Positions 10,713 to 19,669 are shown, numbered from the stretch's first letter. The stretch is DNA of 64,000 bases from Bacteroidia bacterium (GCA_026003215.1 BPGV01000001.1:337570-401569); one strand, 5' to 3'. Translations and numbers: made by a program. The notes: generated by a model from the sequence alone, not told the origin.

Positions 10713-10720
10713 CAAAGTTA
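10713..10720 (-). promoter_or_regulatory. -7 box of the ABC exporter
   Basis: TAACTTTG matches TAnnTTTG and ends 7 nt before GTG 10705, supporting the non-ATG start. It overlaps the last codon of the flavin reductase gene. Confidence 0.55.
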
Positions 10721-11326
10721 GCTACGCTCTATGGGTTCCCGACCCAGAAAACCCAGTTCATAATAAGCATCGCACCCACTCCCGGCCACTAAACCTAACG
10801 CATGCAAAGGCAAATAGCCATCCTCCGCAGGCGGCTGGGTTGTCCACACTTTCTCCACACCAAATACCAAAAGGTGCGTCTGATTCACACTAATGAGATG
10901 CCCTTCTACCCATCGCAGGCGGGCAGTAAGCGGGCTATCCGCCACATAAGGCATATCCTCCCCTTCAGCCCAGCGCAAGGACAAGCCCAAGGCCGTTACC
11001 TCACTTTCCTCAGCGGGAAACTTTTTATGGGTCTTATGCGCTTGCTTATAAAAATCTCGTGATACGGCATTGAGTGTAGCATAGGGATATTTTTTGAGGT
11101 TTGCATACGTATGGCGAGGCACAGTAGTAGGCCTGAGTAAAAAACCTACATACGGCGGTGACGAACCCACATGAAGGCCTGAGTTAAAAATAGCGGCATT
11201 CCACAGGTTTTCACTCGTACGCGTGATGAGTACATGTAAGTTTTTAGGCCCAATCAGGGAGTTAATAAAGTTTATTCGCCAGGCCCTATCAGCCTCCAAG
11301 AGCCTGGCTAAGGGGTAAGCTTCCAT
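10718..11326 (-). CDS. Flavin reductase-like FMN-binding protein
   Basis: A 202-residue protein of the flavin reductase-like split-barrel family. Supporting patterns are I-G-P-K-N-L-H-V-L-I-T, NLWNAAIFNSG, PPYVGFLLRP, and the C-terminal LISVNQTHLLVFGVE. Members bind FMN and pass electrons from NAD(P)H or act as flavin-dependent oxidoreductases; the partner here is unknown. The frame is open to ATG 11341, but a TATGTTTG -7 box covers that codon, so ATG 11326 is chosen. It is divergent from the YhhN gene. Confidence 0.75.
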   Translation of the reverse strand: MEAYPLARLLEADRAWRINFINSLIGPKNLHVLITRTSENLWNAAIFNSGLHVGSSPPYVGFLLRPTTVPRHTYANLKKYPYATLNAVSRDFYKQAHKTHKKFPAEESEVTALGLSLRWAEGEDMPYVADSPLTARLRWVEGHLISVNQTHLLVFGVEKVWTTQPPAEDGYLPLHALGLVAGSGCDAYYELGFLGREPIERS

Positions 11327-11334
11327 CTCAAAGG

Positions 11335-11342
11335 CAAACATA
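11335..11342 (-). promoter_or_regulatory. -7 box of flavin reductase gene
   Basis: TATGTTTG matches TAnnTTTG and ends 8 nt before ATG 11326. Confidence 0.5.
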
Positions 11343-11346
11343 ATCC

Positions 11347-11354
11347 GAACTTTG
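11347..11354 (+). promoter_or_regulatory. -7 box of the YhhN gene
   Basis: GAACTTTG has one mismatch to TAnnTTTG and ends 4 nt before GTG 11359. It sits 4 nt from the divergent flavin reductase box. Confidence 0.45.
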
Positions 11355-11358
11355 GATT

Positions 11359-12090
11359 GTGCAGAATAGCCGGGTATTTTTTTCTCTATATGCTGGAGCG
11401 GTGCTGGCTGTCAGTATAGGGGAGCTTATCCCTGCCCCCCTTCTCGTCGCGCTATGCAAGCCGCTCAGTATGCCTCTCTTGGGCATAGCCTTATGGCGTA
11501 CGGGAAGGCTGTCTAAGCGTATCTCTAAGCTCTTCTTGATAGCGCTTGGGTTTGCTTGGATAGGGGACATACTTTTGCTTTTTGCGCCAGATCCCCACGG
11601 GCCAGAGGCCCTTTTGGGGGTCAAGCGCGACTTGACTTTTTTCCTCGCCGGGGTGGGCAGCTTCTTAGGCACCCAAGTCCTGTATGTCATCACTTTTATA
11701 CATGCGCCCAAACACTGGCCGGTTGGGGCTCCTAAGTGGGCTTATGGAGTGATCCTTCTCTACGGGGCGGGTATGCTGGGGTACTTGTGGCACGCCCTGG
11801 GGCACCCTCCCGATAAAGCGGTCTTACGCCTACCTGTATTGCTCTATGGCCTAACGCTGCTTAGTATGCTGGGGAGCGCTCTCACCCGAAAGGGCCATGT
11901 TCCGAAAAAAAGCTTCTGGGCTGTGCTCATTGGGGCTGTCTGTTTTGTCGTGTCAGATACGCTGATAGCGCTGAACCTTCTGGCTTGGGCCGAACCTTTA
12001 CCGGGGGCTGGGAGCTTGATATTCTTGTTATACGGTGTGGCTCAGTATCTCATAGGGGTAGGGCTATGCCAAGAGTCGGAGGGCACTTAG
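11359..12090 (+). CDS. YhhN/TMEM86-family membrane protein
   Basis: A 243-residue, very hydrophobic protein with about eight membrane segments. The pattern [13 protein letters not shown] followed by [19 protein letters not shown], and the later [15 protein letters not shown], fits the YhhN family. The human relative TMEM86 is a lysoplasmalogenase that cleaves the vinyl-ether bond of lysoplasmalogens; bacterial activity is not generally shown. The conserved Asp residues of the two G-D and S-D motifs are present. The start is GTG 11359. The 3' end overlaps the convergent SDR by 27 nt. Confidence 0.82.
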   Translation: MQNSRVFFSLYAGAVLAVSIGELIPAPLLVALCKPLSMPLLGIALWRTGRLSKRISKLFLIALGFAWIGDILLLFAPDPHGPEALLGVKRDLTFFLAGVGSFLGTQVLYVITFIHAPKHWPVGAPKWAYGVILLYGAGMLGYLWHALGHPPDKAVLRLPVLLYGLTLLSMLGSALTRKGHVPKKSFWAVLIGAVCFVVSDTLIALNLLAWAEPLPGAGSLIFLLYGVAQYLIGVGLCQESEGT

Positions 12091-12756
12091 GCCGCCGTCT
12101 ACGGGGAGGATAGCGCCAGTAACCCAGCTGCTACGAGGAGAGAGCAGGAAAGCGAGGACTTCGGCTATATCTTCGGGCGTGCCTATGCGGCGCAGGGGAT
12201 GTCTAACCGCAGATTGGGTGGCTTTTTCAGGGGTAGAAAGAAGCTTTTTAGCCAGTGAGGTTTGGGTCAGGGAAGGGGCCACGGCGTTGACGCGTATGGT
12301 GGGGGCCCACTCTGCAGCGAGGCTACGCGTGAGGCCTTCCACAGCCCCCTTAGCTGCGGCGATACTTGCATGAAAAGGCATACCCGTTTGTACAGCTACT
12401 GTACTCACAAGCACTACGCTGGCATGGTCTGCTTCCTTTAGACGGGGATACGCTGCCTGCAAGCAGCGCACAGCCCCCCAAAAGTTGATACGCCAATCAC
12501 TGAGAAAGTCAGCTTCCTTGAGGCCTGAGAAGGGTTTCAGGGTAATGCTGCCAGGCAGATAGACCACCCCATGTAGGGGGCCTTGTGGTGGTGATGGCAG
12601 ACTCTCGGCAAGGATATCTACTTGCTGGAAGCGCACCGAAGGAGGTAAGTCGCCTGGCGTACGAGCCCATACTTCTATTTCGTGGCGCTCTGCCAGGAGG
12701 AGCTCTACCAGCTTGCGGCCAATCCCATGGCTACCGCCAATAAGCCAATAACGCAT
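12064..12756 (-). CDS. SDR oxidoreductase lacking the usual Tyr
   Basis: This 230-residue short-chain dehydrogenase/reductase has an NAD(P)-binding GGSHGIG turn near the N-terminus, the catalytic-type Ser region [11 protein letters not shown] and a C-terminal [11 protein letters not shown]. In the catalytic Y-x-x-x-K motif the sequence is IAAAK, so the Tyr position is Ile. The Lys and the fold-supporting residues remain. It may use an altered mechanism or act as a structural or regulatory protein. It is divergent from tRNA-Asn. Confidence 0.85.
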   Translation of the reverse strand: MRYWLIGGSHGIGRKLVELLLAERHEIEVWARTPGDLPPSVRFQQVDILAESLPSPPQGPLHGVVYLPGSITLKPFSGLKEADFLSDWRINFWGAVRCLQAAYPRLKEADHASVVLVSTVAVQTGMPFHASIAAAKGAVEGLTRSLAAEWAPTIRVNAVAPSLTQTSLAKKLLSTPEKATQSAVRHPLRRIGTPEDIAEVLAFLLSPRSSWVTGAILPVDGGLSALRLLA

Positions 12757-12778
12757 ATTTCCCTAAACAAAACACCCC

Positions 12779-12807
12779 TTGTATAAGTCGTAAAACCCGT
12801 ATCTTTG
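12779..12807 (+). promoter_or_regulatory. Promoter of tRNA-Asn
   Basis: TTG at 12779-12781, 18 nt, then TATCTTTG at 12800-12807: a complete Bacteroidota -33/-7 promoter. The -7 box ends exactly 4 nt before the tRNA 5' end. Confidence 0.75.
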
Positions 12808-12811
12808 CGGT

Positions 12812-12884
12812 GCCCGCTTAGCTCAGCGGTTAGAGCATCTGGCTGTTAACCAGAGGGTCGCAGGTTCGAATCCTGCAGCGGGCG
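12812..12884 (+). tRNA. tRNA-Asn (GTT)
   Basis: A 73-nt cloverleaf. The acceptor stem GCCCGCT pairs with AGCGGGC, followed by discriminator G. The anticodon stem TCTGG/CCAGA encloses loop CTGTTAA, anticodon GTT. The T-loop GTTCGAATC is normal. CCA is not encoded. The convergent haem lipoprotein gene ends 2 nt downstream. Confidence 0.96.
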
Positions 12885-12885
12885 C

Positions 12886-13473
12886 TTAGGGCCGAATAGT
12901 TCCTTTCCAGAGCCCTCGCAAATCTCCTATGGAAAAATCTCGCGCTTTATCACCCGGATAGTACTTGCGGATTTGCGCTAATGCTGGACCGTCTAAATCT
13001 TCGGGTTTGCCGTGGCATTTGAGACACTGCGGCATCTGGATATAAATAGGCCGATAATAGCGAAGCTCACCAGAGGGTAGCTCCCATAGAAGGCTTTCCT
13101 GGCTTTGGGTCTTCGCGTAATGCTCATACGCAAGATGATCCAGCGAGTCGGCGAGTTTATTTTGGGGATTACGATACCGCAGAGCCACCCGCCTAAGGAT
13201 AATCTGTGCCGTCTGATAACGGGTAAGCGTTTCAGCAGCTGCTTGACAGTAGCGTACAGCACCGGCCCACCCTTCGCGTTCAGCTATACTGAGCACCTTT
13301 TGTAGGATAGTTTGTTGTTTTTCCAAAGAAAGGCTGTCAGCCAGGAGGCGCCAGTGCTCAGCGGTACGCTGAGCAGGCACATTGTCTAAGGAAACCGGAG
13401 CCTGTTTCGGTGCCGTGTCGCGCGAGGAACATCCCGCTCCTATCAGGATGAGGACATAAGGAAGCCAGCGCAT
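12886..13473 (-). CDS. DUF3365-type haem c lipoprotein
   Basis: A 195-residue lipoprotein (signal LPYVLILIGAGC, lipidated Cys at residue 15) with a C-terminal DUF3365 (Tll0287-like) domain. It contains one c-type haem site, CLKCH, in a typical context (MPQCLKCHGKPED). DUF3365 domains are haem-binding PAS-like sensors or electron carriers, placed here outside the inner membrane. ATG 13473 follows a -7 box by 4 nt. It is a single-gene unit between tRNA-Asn and tRNA-Val. Confidence 0.82.
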   Translation of the reverse strand: MRWLPYVLILIGAGCSSRDTAPKQAPVSLDNVPAQRTAEHWRLLADSLSLEKQQTILQKVLSIAEREGWAGAVRYCQAAAETLTRYQTAQIILRRVALRYRNPQNKLADSLDHLAYEHYAKTQSQESLLWELPSGELRYYRPIYIQMPQCLKCHGKPEDLDGPALAQIRKYYPGDKARDFSIGDLRGLWKGTIRP

Positions 13474-13477
13474 GCAA

Positions 13478-13485
13478 CAAAGTTA
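13478..13485 (-). promoter_or_regulatory. -7 box of the haem lipoprotein gene
   Basis: TAACTTTG matches TAnnTTTG and ends exactly 4 nt before ATG 13473. Confidence 0.6.
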
Positions 13486-13523
13486 CACAACGCTTCTGGT
13501 GGAGCGTCTCTCGGCTACGAGGG

Positions 13524-13598
13524 TGGGCTGTGGAGGAGTCGAACCTCCGACCTCTGCTCTGTCAAAGCAGCGCTCTAAACCAACTGAGCTAACAGCCC
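13524..13598 (-). tRNA. tRNA-Val (GAC)
   Basis: A 75-nt cloverleaf on the minus strand. The acceptor stem GGGCTGT pairs with ACAGCCC, discriminator A. The anticodon stem CTGCT/AGCAG encloses TTGACAG, anticodon GAC. No CCA is encoded. It begins 11 nt after the rpsA stop with no promoter box between, so it is probably cut from the rpsA transcript. Confidence 0.96.
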
Positions 13599-13609
13599 AA
13601 GTAAGATTT

Positions 13610-15352
13610 TCAAGAAGACGGCGAAGATTGCTGAGAAAATAGCGCCTTAAGCTGAGCTATAGCCTCCAGGTCTCCCAGTTTTTGGCGAGAAGTAGGGCGG
13701 GTGCGCGGATCTACGGGGGTAGCTGCTGGGGCTTCTTCAGGAGCCTCTTCGCTCTTTTTACGTTTTTTTCGGGCAGAAGTAGGCCTATCGCCGATACGAG
13801 CTAAGACAATAGTACGGTTTTGTTCATCTAACTCTGAGACTTTGAATAAAGCCGATTCGCCTTCTTTGGGGATTTCTCCAGTGGAAGACTTTAGGTAATG
13901 CATAGGGCAAAAGCCCTCTACACCAAAGGCCAGCTCTACCTGAGCACCAGCATCGGTAATGCGGCTGATTATACCCTCATGGACGGAGTTAGGCTCAAAT
14001 ACCGAGCGAATCATATCCCACGGGTCTTCGGAGAGCTGTTTGTACCCTAAGCGCAACCGCTTATTTTCGGGGTCAATATCTAAAACCACTACTTCTATTT
14101 CTTGGCCACGCTGGAGAATTTCAGAAGGATGCCGCACCCGGCGTATCCAAGAAAGGTCCCGCACATTAATAAACCCTTCAATGCCCGGCTCTAACTCTAC
14201 AAAAGCGCCTATGGAAGTATAATTTTTGACGATGCCCTTATGGGTAGAACCCACCGGGTATTTTTCTCCTGCGGTGAGCCATGGGTCAGGCGAAAGTTGC
14301 TTCACACTCAGGGTAAGGCGCTGCGTCTCAGGGTCTAACTGGATAACCTTAGCCTGAATTTTATCGCCTACCTTATACAGCTTTTGCACATCTACGGGGG
14401 TTGTAGACCAGGAAAGTTCAAATACAGGCAGGAGTCCTTCTACGCCCGGAATGATTTCCACGGTGAGGCCATAATCTGCCACGGCTACGACAGTCCCCTC
14501 TACCACAGCGCCTACTTGTAACGATTCGGGCAGCACTTCCCAAGGATTCGGCTGGAGTTGCTTTACCCCTAAGGTTACCCGTCGGGTGTCAGGGTCATAG
14601 TCTAATACCACCACGCGCACTGTGTCGCCTGGTTTATACAACTCTTCGGGATGAGAAATCCGCCCCCACGATAAGTCACTAATATGCACTAACCCATCTA
14701 ATACCCCTCCTAAATCCACAAATATCCCAAAAGAAGCCACATTTTTGACGGTACCCTCCAAGATTTGGCCGCGCTCGAGAATATTAAGGATACGCTCTTT
14801 TTGCTTAGCCAGCTCTTCTTCCAGGAGCGCCTTATGGGAAACGACTACATTATATTGGGCGGGGTTAATCTTCACTACCTTGAAGCGCATGCGCCGACCC
14901 AAGAGGTCTTCGTACGAGTCGGTAGAACGCAAAGGTTTTACATCCACTTGGGAGCCAGGCAAGAAGGCTTCTATGCCGCCGATATCCACCACAAAGCCTC
15001 CTTTGGTACGACGGCGTATAACCCCTTCTATGGGGAGGTCTTTTTGCAGGGCTTCTTGGATAAGCTGCCAGGTGCGAAGCGAATGTGCTAAACGTCGAGA
15101 CACTTTTACCCCGCCGTCCTTACTCTCCAACGTCTCTACGAATACCTCTATCTCTTCTCCGACCTGAGGGGGAGGTTCATCCGGGGCCCATTCCGAGAGC
15201 GGGATGCGCCCTTCGGCTTTATGGCCAATAGACACCAATACTTCTCCTTTATCCACCGCCACGATGCGACCTTTGACGATGGCATTTTGTACCCGCGGCG
15301 GTGAATACGCTTCATACAACTGCTTGAGATCTATCTCTGGGGTAGCGCTCAT
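13610..15352 (-). CDS. rpsA: 30S ribosomal protein S1
   Basis: A 580-residue protein with six S1 RNA-binding repeats, for example G-T-V-K-N-V-A-S-F-G-I-F-V-D-L-G in repeat 3 and G-I-V-K-N-Y-T-S-I-G-A-F-V-E-L in repeat 5, then a charged tail (KKRKKSEEAPEEAP). S1 binds mRNA on the small subunit. Its role is of special interest here because Shine-Dalgarno sites are not evident and many mRNAs look leaderless. ATG 15352 follows a TACCTTTG box; six further in-frame codons upstream are unlikely to be used. Confidence 0.95.
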   Translation of the reverse strand: MSATPEIDLKQLYEAYSPPRVQNAIVKGRIVAVDKGEVLVSIGHKAEGRIPLSEWAPDEPPPQVGEEIEVFVETLESKDGGVKVSRRLAHSLRTWQLIQEALQKDLPIEGVIRRRTKGGFVVDIGGIEAFLPGSQVDVKPLRSTDSYEDLLGRRMRFKVVKINPAQYNVVVSHKALLEEELAKQKERILNILERGQILEGTVKNVASFGIFVDLGGVLDGLVHISDLSWGRISHPEELYKPGDTVRVVVLDYDPDTRRVTLGVKQLQPNPWEVLPESLQVGAVVEGTVVAVADYGLTVEIIPGVEGLLPVFELSWSTTPVDVQKLYKVGDKIQAKVIQLDPETQRLTLSVKQLSPDPWLTAGEKYPVGSTHKGIVKNYTSIGAFVELEPGIEGFINVRDLSWIRRVRHPSEILQRGQEIEVVVLDIDPENKRLRLGYKQLSEDPWDMIRSVFEPNSVHEGIISRITDAGAQVELAFGVEGFCPMHYLKSSTGEIPKEGESALFKVSELDEQNRTIVLARIGDRPTSARKKRKKSEEAPEEAPAATPVDPRTRPTSRQKLGDLEAIAQLKALFSQQSSPSS

Positions 15353-15359
15353 GTGGGCG

Positions 15360-15367
15360 CAAAGGTA
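15360..15367 (-). promoter_or_regulatory. -7 box of rpsA
   Basis: TACCTTTG matches TAnnTTTG and ends 7 nt before ATG 15352. Confidence 0.6.
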
Positions 15368-15373
15368 CAAAAA

Positions 15374-17089
15374 TCAACGCAAGTACAAACGTAGGCCGTA
15401 GTAAGTGCCCTGGGCTTCTGCCCGAAGGAAATACGCCCCTGGCGGTACCTGCGGGAGGTCTAAGTACTTTTGGGCTTTCCAATAAGTGCCTTCGGCAGAG
15501 GGGGTCTCCCATACTTTGCGCCCCTCTGAGTCGTACAAACAAAAAGCCAACCGCTGAGGCATCTTATTGGGCATTCGCCAACGCAGCTGATAACGCCGCT
15601 CGCCCGCGGGTCTTAAGTCAAACATCAATCCAATATTAGGGGCGCTTAGCCGCTCCCATAACGTCGGCGGAAGCGGCCGCATTCCCGCATCAAGACGTAT
15701 TTCGCTAAGGACGCCTTTTTGCACCCCTATAAGCCTAACATGGGCCGAGTCAGGATAAAAATCTATAAGTCCAAAAGCTGGCCGAAAATCATTAGCCGAT
15801 ATACCCTGCCCTCCCCTATTGAAAATACTTATACCTAAAAGTTTAGCCAGCTTGTAGGAACGCTTTTCTGTCTTACCCAGTCCACCCGTCATAAGCTCAG
15901 GAAAACCGCCCATCGTACCATCCTCTAAGGTGCCTACGTGGGTATCACCACTCACAAAAAGAACCCCTGGGATCCCTTCCCGCCAGCACCACGCCAGGAT
16001 ACTATCTTGGTCTGCTGGATACCCTGCCCACGTATCCGCAATAAACCCCGCAATAAATATGGCCGGCACCTTATACAATCCCATAGCTAAACGCAAGGTT
16101 TGGTCGGGAAGCGTGAGGGCTTGATGGATTAGCAGCTGCAAGTTTCTATTATAAGTTACTCCTGAAAGGATGACTTTCCACCGGGCAGTACTGCTCTTAA
16201 GAGCCTGTAAAAGCCACTCCCGCTGTTTCTTACCTAAGATAGAATATTCTGGCTTAGGCCGGAAATAATATCGTCCGAGTTCTCCGAGTTGAAAAACCCG
16301 CATCGTACCCGTGCGCGCGCTACGGTCGTCTATAAGAAAAAACTCCACGTCCCCCCAGCGAAACCGCTGAAAAATGCCTTCCGTAGAATCAACCAGCGGG
16401 TAATGCGGAAAGAAACGGGAATACGCTTTGAGGGCATTTTCCCGTTGGATAGGGTCAAAAGGATAATCGCCGACAGGCAGCTTTAGGGTCTTGTATTGGG
16501 CCCGATAGTCTCGTCCAGTATTATCTGCTACATAATCATGGTCATCATACGCATAAGCCCACGGGGCTATTTGAAAGAGCGGCTGCATGTAGGGGTCTTC
16601 ATGCCGCTGCTTGTATAATCGTACCAGATTTTCCCACCTTTGTGCAAAAAAATGGGTACTGGGTGGAAAGTTTGGCTCAGTAGTATCGGGATAACCCCAG
16701 TCTCCTAAATGTATAATCAAATGCGGCTGATAACGAGCTATTACGCCGTAAATAGCTTTTTGGTCTCGGCCAGCGGGGGCAAGGTCGTGACAGGAGATGA
16801 AAGCCACCCGAAGCGGGGAAAAGGGTGGGGTACGAAAACTTCCTGTGACTATTTTACCACTGGAGAGGCGCACTTCGTAGACATATTGGGTGCTGGGGGC
16901 AAGGCTATCTACTGTAAAGCCCATAGGCGGCTCTGCCGTGCTGTATCGGCGACCTATCCAATGGGCTACGGATATTTCCGCTTGCGTATCCCAAATACTA
17001 AAGCGCGCTGAAGTCTCCGTTACGCCCCCTACGACAACCTGTGCTATCACACAACCTACGCCTAAGAGTAGGGAGCCCCTGCGTATCAC
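15374..17089 (-). CDS. PhoD-like metallophosphatase with T9SS tail
   Basis: A 571-residue exported protein: signal peptide (LLLGVGCVIAQVVVG), an N-terminal fibronectin-like domain ending in GSFRTPPFSP, and a PhoD-like phosphatase or phosphodiesterase core. Metal-binding motifs include SCHDLAP, IHLGDWGYPD, YAYDDHDYVADNTG and FVSGDTHVG. The last 80 residues (LAFCLYDSEGRKVWET; GAYFLRAEAQG) look like a type A T9SS sorting domain. The start is GTG 17089, only 3 nt after the tRNA-Phe 3' end; no ATG is available before the signal peptide. Confidence 0.82.
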   Translation of the reverse strand: MIRRGSLLLGVGCVIAQVVVGGVTETSARFSIWDTQAEISVAHWIGRRYSTAEPPMGFTVDSLAPSTQYVYEVRLSSGKIVTGSFRTPPFSPLRVAFISCHDLAPAGRDQKAIYGVIARYQPHLIIHLGDWGYPDTTEPNFPPSTHFFAQRWENLVRLYKQRHEDPYMQPLFQIAPWAYAYDDHDYVADNTGRDYRAQYKTLKLPVGDYPFDPIQRENALKAYSRFFPHYPLVDSTEGIFQRFRWGDVEFFLIDDRSARTGTMRVFQLGELGRYYFRPKPEYSILGKKQREWLLQALKSSTARWKVILSGVTYNRNLQLLIHQALTLPDQTLRLAMGLYKVPAIFIAGFIADTWAGYPADQDSILAWCWREGIPGVLFVSGDTHVGTLEDGTMGGFPELMTGGLGKTEKRSYKLAKLLGISIFNRGGQGISANDFRPAFGLIDFYPDSAHVRLIGVQKGVLSEIRLDAGMRPLPPTLWERLSAPNIGLMFDLRPAGERRYQLRWRMPNKMPQRLAFCLYDSEGRKVWETPSAEGTYWKAQKYLDLPQVPPGAYFLRAEAQGTYYGLRLYLR

Positions 17090-17092
17090 TTG

Positions 17093-17165
17093 TGGTGACG
17101 GGCGGACTTGAACCGCCGACCCCCAGATTTTCAGTCTGGTGCTCTACCAACTGAGCTACATCACC
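17093..17165 (-). tRNA. tRNA-Phe (GAA)
   Basis: A 73-nt cloverleaf on the minus strand. The acceptor stem GGTGATG pairs with CGTCACC (one G-T pair), discriminator A. The anticodon stem CAGAC encloses the loop with anticodon GAA. No CCA is encoded. The PhoD-like gene starts 3 nt downstream, and the tRNA promoter appears to drive both. Confidence 0.96.
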
Positions 17166-17174
17166 AAGGCACCG

Positions 17175-17203
17175 CAAATATACGACAATGCCTACACTTA
17201 CAA
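17175..17203 (-). promoter_or_regulatory. Promoter of tRNA-Phe
   Basis: On the minus strand: TTG (17201-17203), 18 nt, TATATTTG (17175-17182), the same spacing as the tRNA-Asn promoter. The -33 element lies in the end of ftsK. The -7 box ends 9 nt before the tRNA. Confidence 0.72.
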
Positions 17204-19657
17204 GAGGGCTTGTAGCGCTTGCTCATCCTCTACGAGGACATCTCGGGGTTTGCTGCCCCGGGCCGGTCCTACTATACCTGCCCGCTCCAGCTGGTCCATG
17301 AGTCGCCCTGCTCGATTGAACCCAATCCCCAACTTCCGTTGCAGGAGGGAGGTAGAACCATACCGACTGCGCACCACCAAAAGCGCCGCCTCGTAGAACA
17401 AAGGATCGCGCTCTGTAAGAGCCTCGGCTTCTTCGGAGGTTTCTTTTTCTGGCGTAGGAGGCTCTGGTAGAACATACGGCTCAACAGGCGGCTGACCCGC
17501 AATAAATCGTACGACCCGCTCTATCTCCGAAGCGCTTACGTAGCCACTCTGTAGCCGTAAAACCTCCGTCCCCATCGCAAAGAGCATATCCCCGCGTCCA
17601 ATCAGCCGTTCTGCGCCATCCATATCCAAAATCACCCGCGAGTCTACGCGCGATACCACCCGGAAAGAGATACGCACAGGGAAGTTGGCCTTGATAAGGC
17701 CGGTAATCACATTTACCGAGGGACGTTGCGTAGCCACAATCAGGTGTATCCCCACAGCGCGCGCCAGTTGTGCCAGCCGGCAAATAGGCCCTTCTACTTC
17801 CTTCCCGGCCGTCATCATCAGGTCGGCCAGCTCATCTATAATCAATACGATATAAGGAAGGGGCTTATGGCCCTCCGGCACATCACCCCTCACACAGCGA
17901 CGATTATATTCGGCAATGTTGCGCACCTGGACCTCTTTCAGCAGCTCATACCGCATCTCCATCTCTAAAACTAAGCTTTGCAGCGCCGGCAAAGCATGAC
18001 GCACATCTGTGATTATACGCTCCGGCAAGCCCGGCACTTCCGCTAAGTAGTGCTTCTCCAGATCTTGGTACAAGCTCATCTCAACCTTCTTAGGGTCAAT
18101 CAGTACGAAGCGCACTTCTTGCGGGGAGAGGCGATATACAAGCGAAAGAAGCATACAGTTGAGCGCCACAGACTTACCCTGTCCAGTAGCCCCTGCTATG
18201 AGGAGGTGGGGCATCTGTGCAAGGTCCCGAATAAAAACTTCATTTGTAATAGTTTTTCCGAGGGCTAAGGGCAAAATCGCCGCAGTATGCTGAAACTCCT
18301 GTGAAGATATCAAGGAGCCTAAGGGCACCACTTGGGGACGGGCATGGGGCACCTCTATCCCAATCGTACCTTTGCCCGGCATCGGCGCAATAATCCGTAT
18401 CCCCAACGCCGCTAAACTCAGGGCAATATCATCCTCTAAGCTTTTGATTTTGCTGATGCGTACCCCTGGGGCCGGTATCAGTTCAAAGAGCGTCACGGTC
18501 GGGCCCACAGTCGCACTTATGCGCGTGATCTGAATCCCATAATGCTGCAAGGTCTGCACAATCTGATTTTTATGCGCTTCAAGTTCCTGAGCGGTTATGG
18601 GAGGAGCCCCCCCTTCTGTTTTCTGGACCAGAAGCTCTATGGGTGGAAGGGCCTGTTGGGCCGATAGCACCGCGGGTTTTGCTTCTCCTTCCGAGGACAC
18701 ATTTTCAGCCGAGACAGACACCTCTGGCTCCGAAAAACCCTCTATATGTATGGACAAACTATCCGAGACGCTGGGAATAATACTTTCTCCGACAGACTCT
18801 TTTTCATGTTCAAGTAGACCGCTAATAGCCATGACTATTTCCCTTACATCTCCGGCATTATGCGTTTTTTTATCTGATTCTCTTGGGATTTCTTTGGAAA
18901 GAAATTTAGAAACTTCATCAGAAGAAAGAGAGGATATATGTTTATCTTCTGCGGGTTCGGGTGGAAGTTCCTCGCTTGCCGGAGAGGGTTGCGGAGGAGG
19001 GCTTTCCGGGTAAGGAGAACGTACGACTTCGTACCAAGAGGGATGGCTTTCGGTGAGACCCTCCTGGGTGGCGTCTTCAATAGCGGAAGGACTTTCCTCT
19101 TGGGTGGGCGTTACAGCGTTATACCTCTGAGAGGCGAGAAGGAACTTCCTGAAAAGCCCAGAGAAATACCCTACTGCCCCGCCGAAAATCAGTATCCACA
19201 CCAAGATTAGGCCTACAGGACCAATATAAAGGCTCAAAAACGCAGCTAATCCTGCTCCTACACTTCCACACCATAAAAGGTCCTCTACCCAGCCTATCTG
19301 CACTAACCAGCCGCCTAAAGTAGAAAAAGCATATAAGACTAAAAGCCCCCACCCTAATACCTTTAGCCGAATTTTTTGTCCACGAGACCAACTCAGGGCT
19401 GCATATAGAAACATAAATGGAAATAATATACCTATCCAGCCAAAACCGTGATATATTAGCTGATGTGCAATTTTCGCTCCAATCCAACCTGTAGGATTAT
19501 TAAGAATAGTCGCTTGAGGTGCGCCTTCTAATGCTGGAAGATCCTCAGTATAATTAACAAAATAGGCCAAGACCGCTATAAGAACATACAATCCCATTAT
19601 CCCTACCGCTGCACTTAAAATAACCCGGCGGGTAGGGAGCGGAGCCTGTTCTGCCAT
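17198..19657 (-). CDS. ftsK: DNA translocase FtsK
   Basis: An 819-residue septal DNA pump. Four N-terminal membrane segments (to about residue 170) are followed by an acidic, Pro/Ser-rich linker (about 185-330). The motor domain has Walker A GATGQGKSVALNC, Walker B YIVLIIDELADLMM and VATQRPSVNVITGLIKAN. The gamma domain (LLQRKLGIGFNRAGRLMDQL) reads KOPS-like DNA signals and contacts XerD. It clears chromosome ends at division. ATG 19657 follows a -7 box by 4 nt, and the promoter overlaps the end of polX. Confidence 0.95.
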   Translation of the reverse strand: MAEQAPLPTRRVILSAAVGIMGLYVLIAVLAYFVNYTEDLPALEGAPQATILNNPTGWIGAKIAHQLIYHGFGWIGILFPFMFLYAALSWSRGQKIRLKVLGWGLLVLYAFSTLGGWLVQIGWVEDLLWCGSVGAGLAAFLSLYIGPVGLILVWILIFGGAVGYFSGLFRKFLLASQRYNAVTPTQEESPSAIEDATQEGLTESHPSWYEVVRSPYPESPPPQPSPASEELPPEPAEDKHISSLSSDEVSKFLSKEIPRESDKKTHNAGDVREIVMAISGLLEHEKESVGESIIPSVSDSLSIHIEGFSEPEVSVSAENVSSEGEAKPAVLSAQQALPPIELLVQKTEGGAPPITAQELEAHKNQIVQTLQHYGIQITRISATVGPTVTLFELIPAPGVRISKIKSLEDDIALSLAALGIRIIAPMPGKGTIGIEVPHARPQVVPLGSLISSQEFQHTAAILPLALGKTITNEVFIRDLAQMPHLLIAGATGQGKSVALNCMLLSLVYRLSPQEVRFVLIDPKKVEMSLYQDLEKHYLAEVPGLPERIITDVRHALPALQSLVLEMEMRYELLKEVQVRNIAEYNRRCVRGDVPEGHKPLPYIVLIIDELADLMMTAGKEVEGPICRLAQLARAVGIHLIVATQRPSVNVITGLIKANFPVRISFRVVSRVDSRVILDMDGAERLIGRGDMLFAMGTEVLRLQSGYVSASEIERVVRFIAGQPPVEPYVLPEPPTPEKETSEEAEALTERDPLFYEAALLVVRSRYGSTSLLQRKLGIGFNRAGRLMDQLERAGIVGPARGSKPRDVLVEDEQALQALL

Positions 19658-19661
19658 GAAG

Positions 19662-19669
19662 CGAAGTTA
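19662..19669 (-). promoter_or_regulatory. -7 box of ftsK
   Basis: TAACTTCG, one mismatch to TAnnTTTG, ending exactly 4 nt before ATG 19657. It overlaps the polX stop codon. Confidence 0.5.

Noticed and set aside
12757-12778. A -7 box for the SDR upstream of tRNA-Asn
   Set aside because: No TAnnTTTG-like sequence lies at a proper distance on the minus strand.
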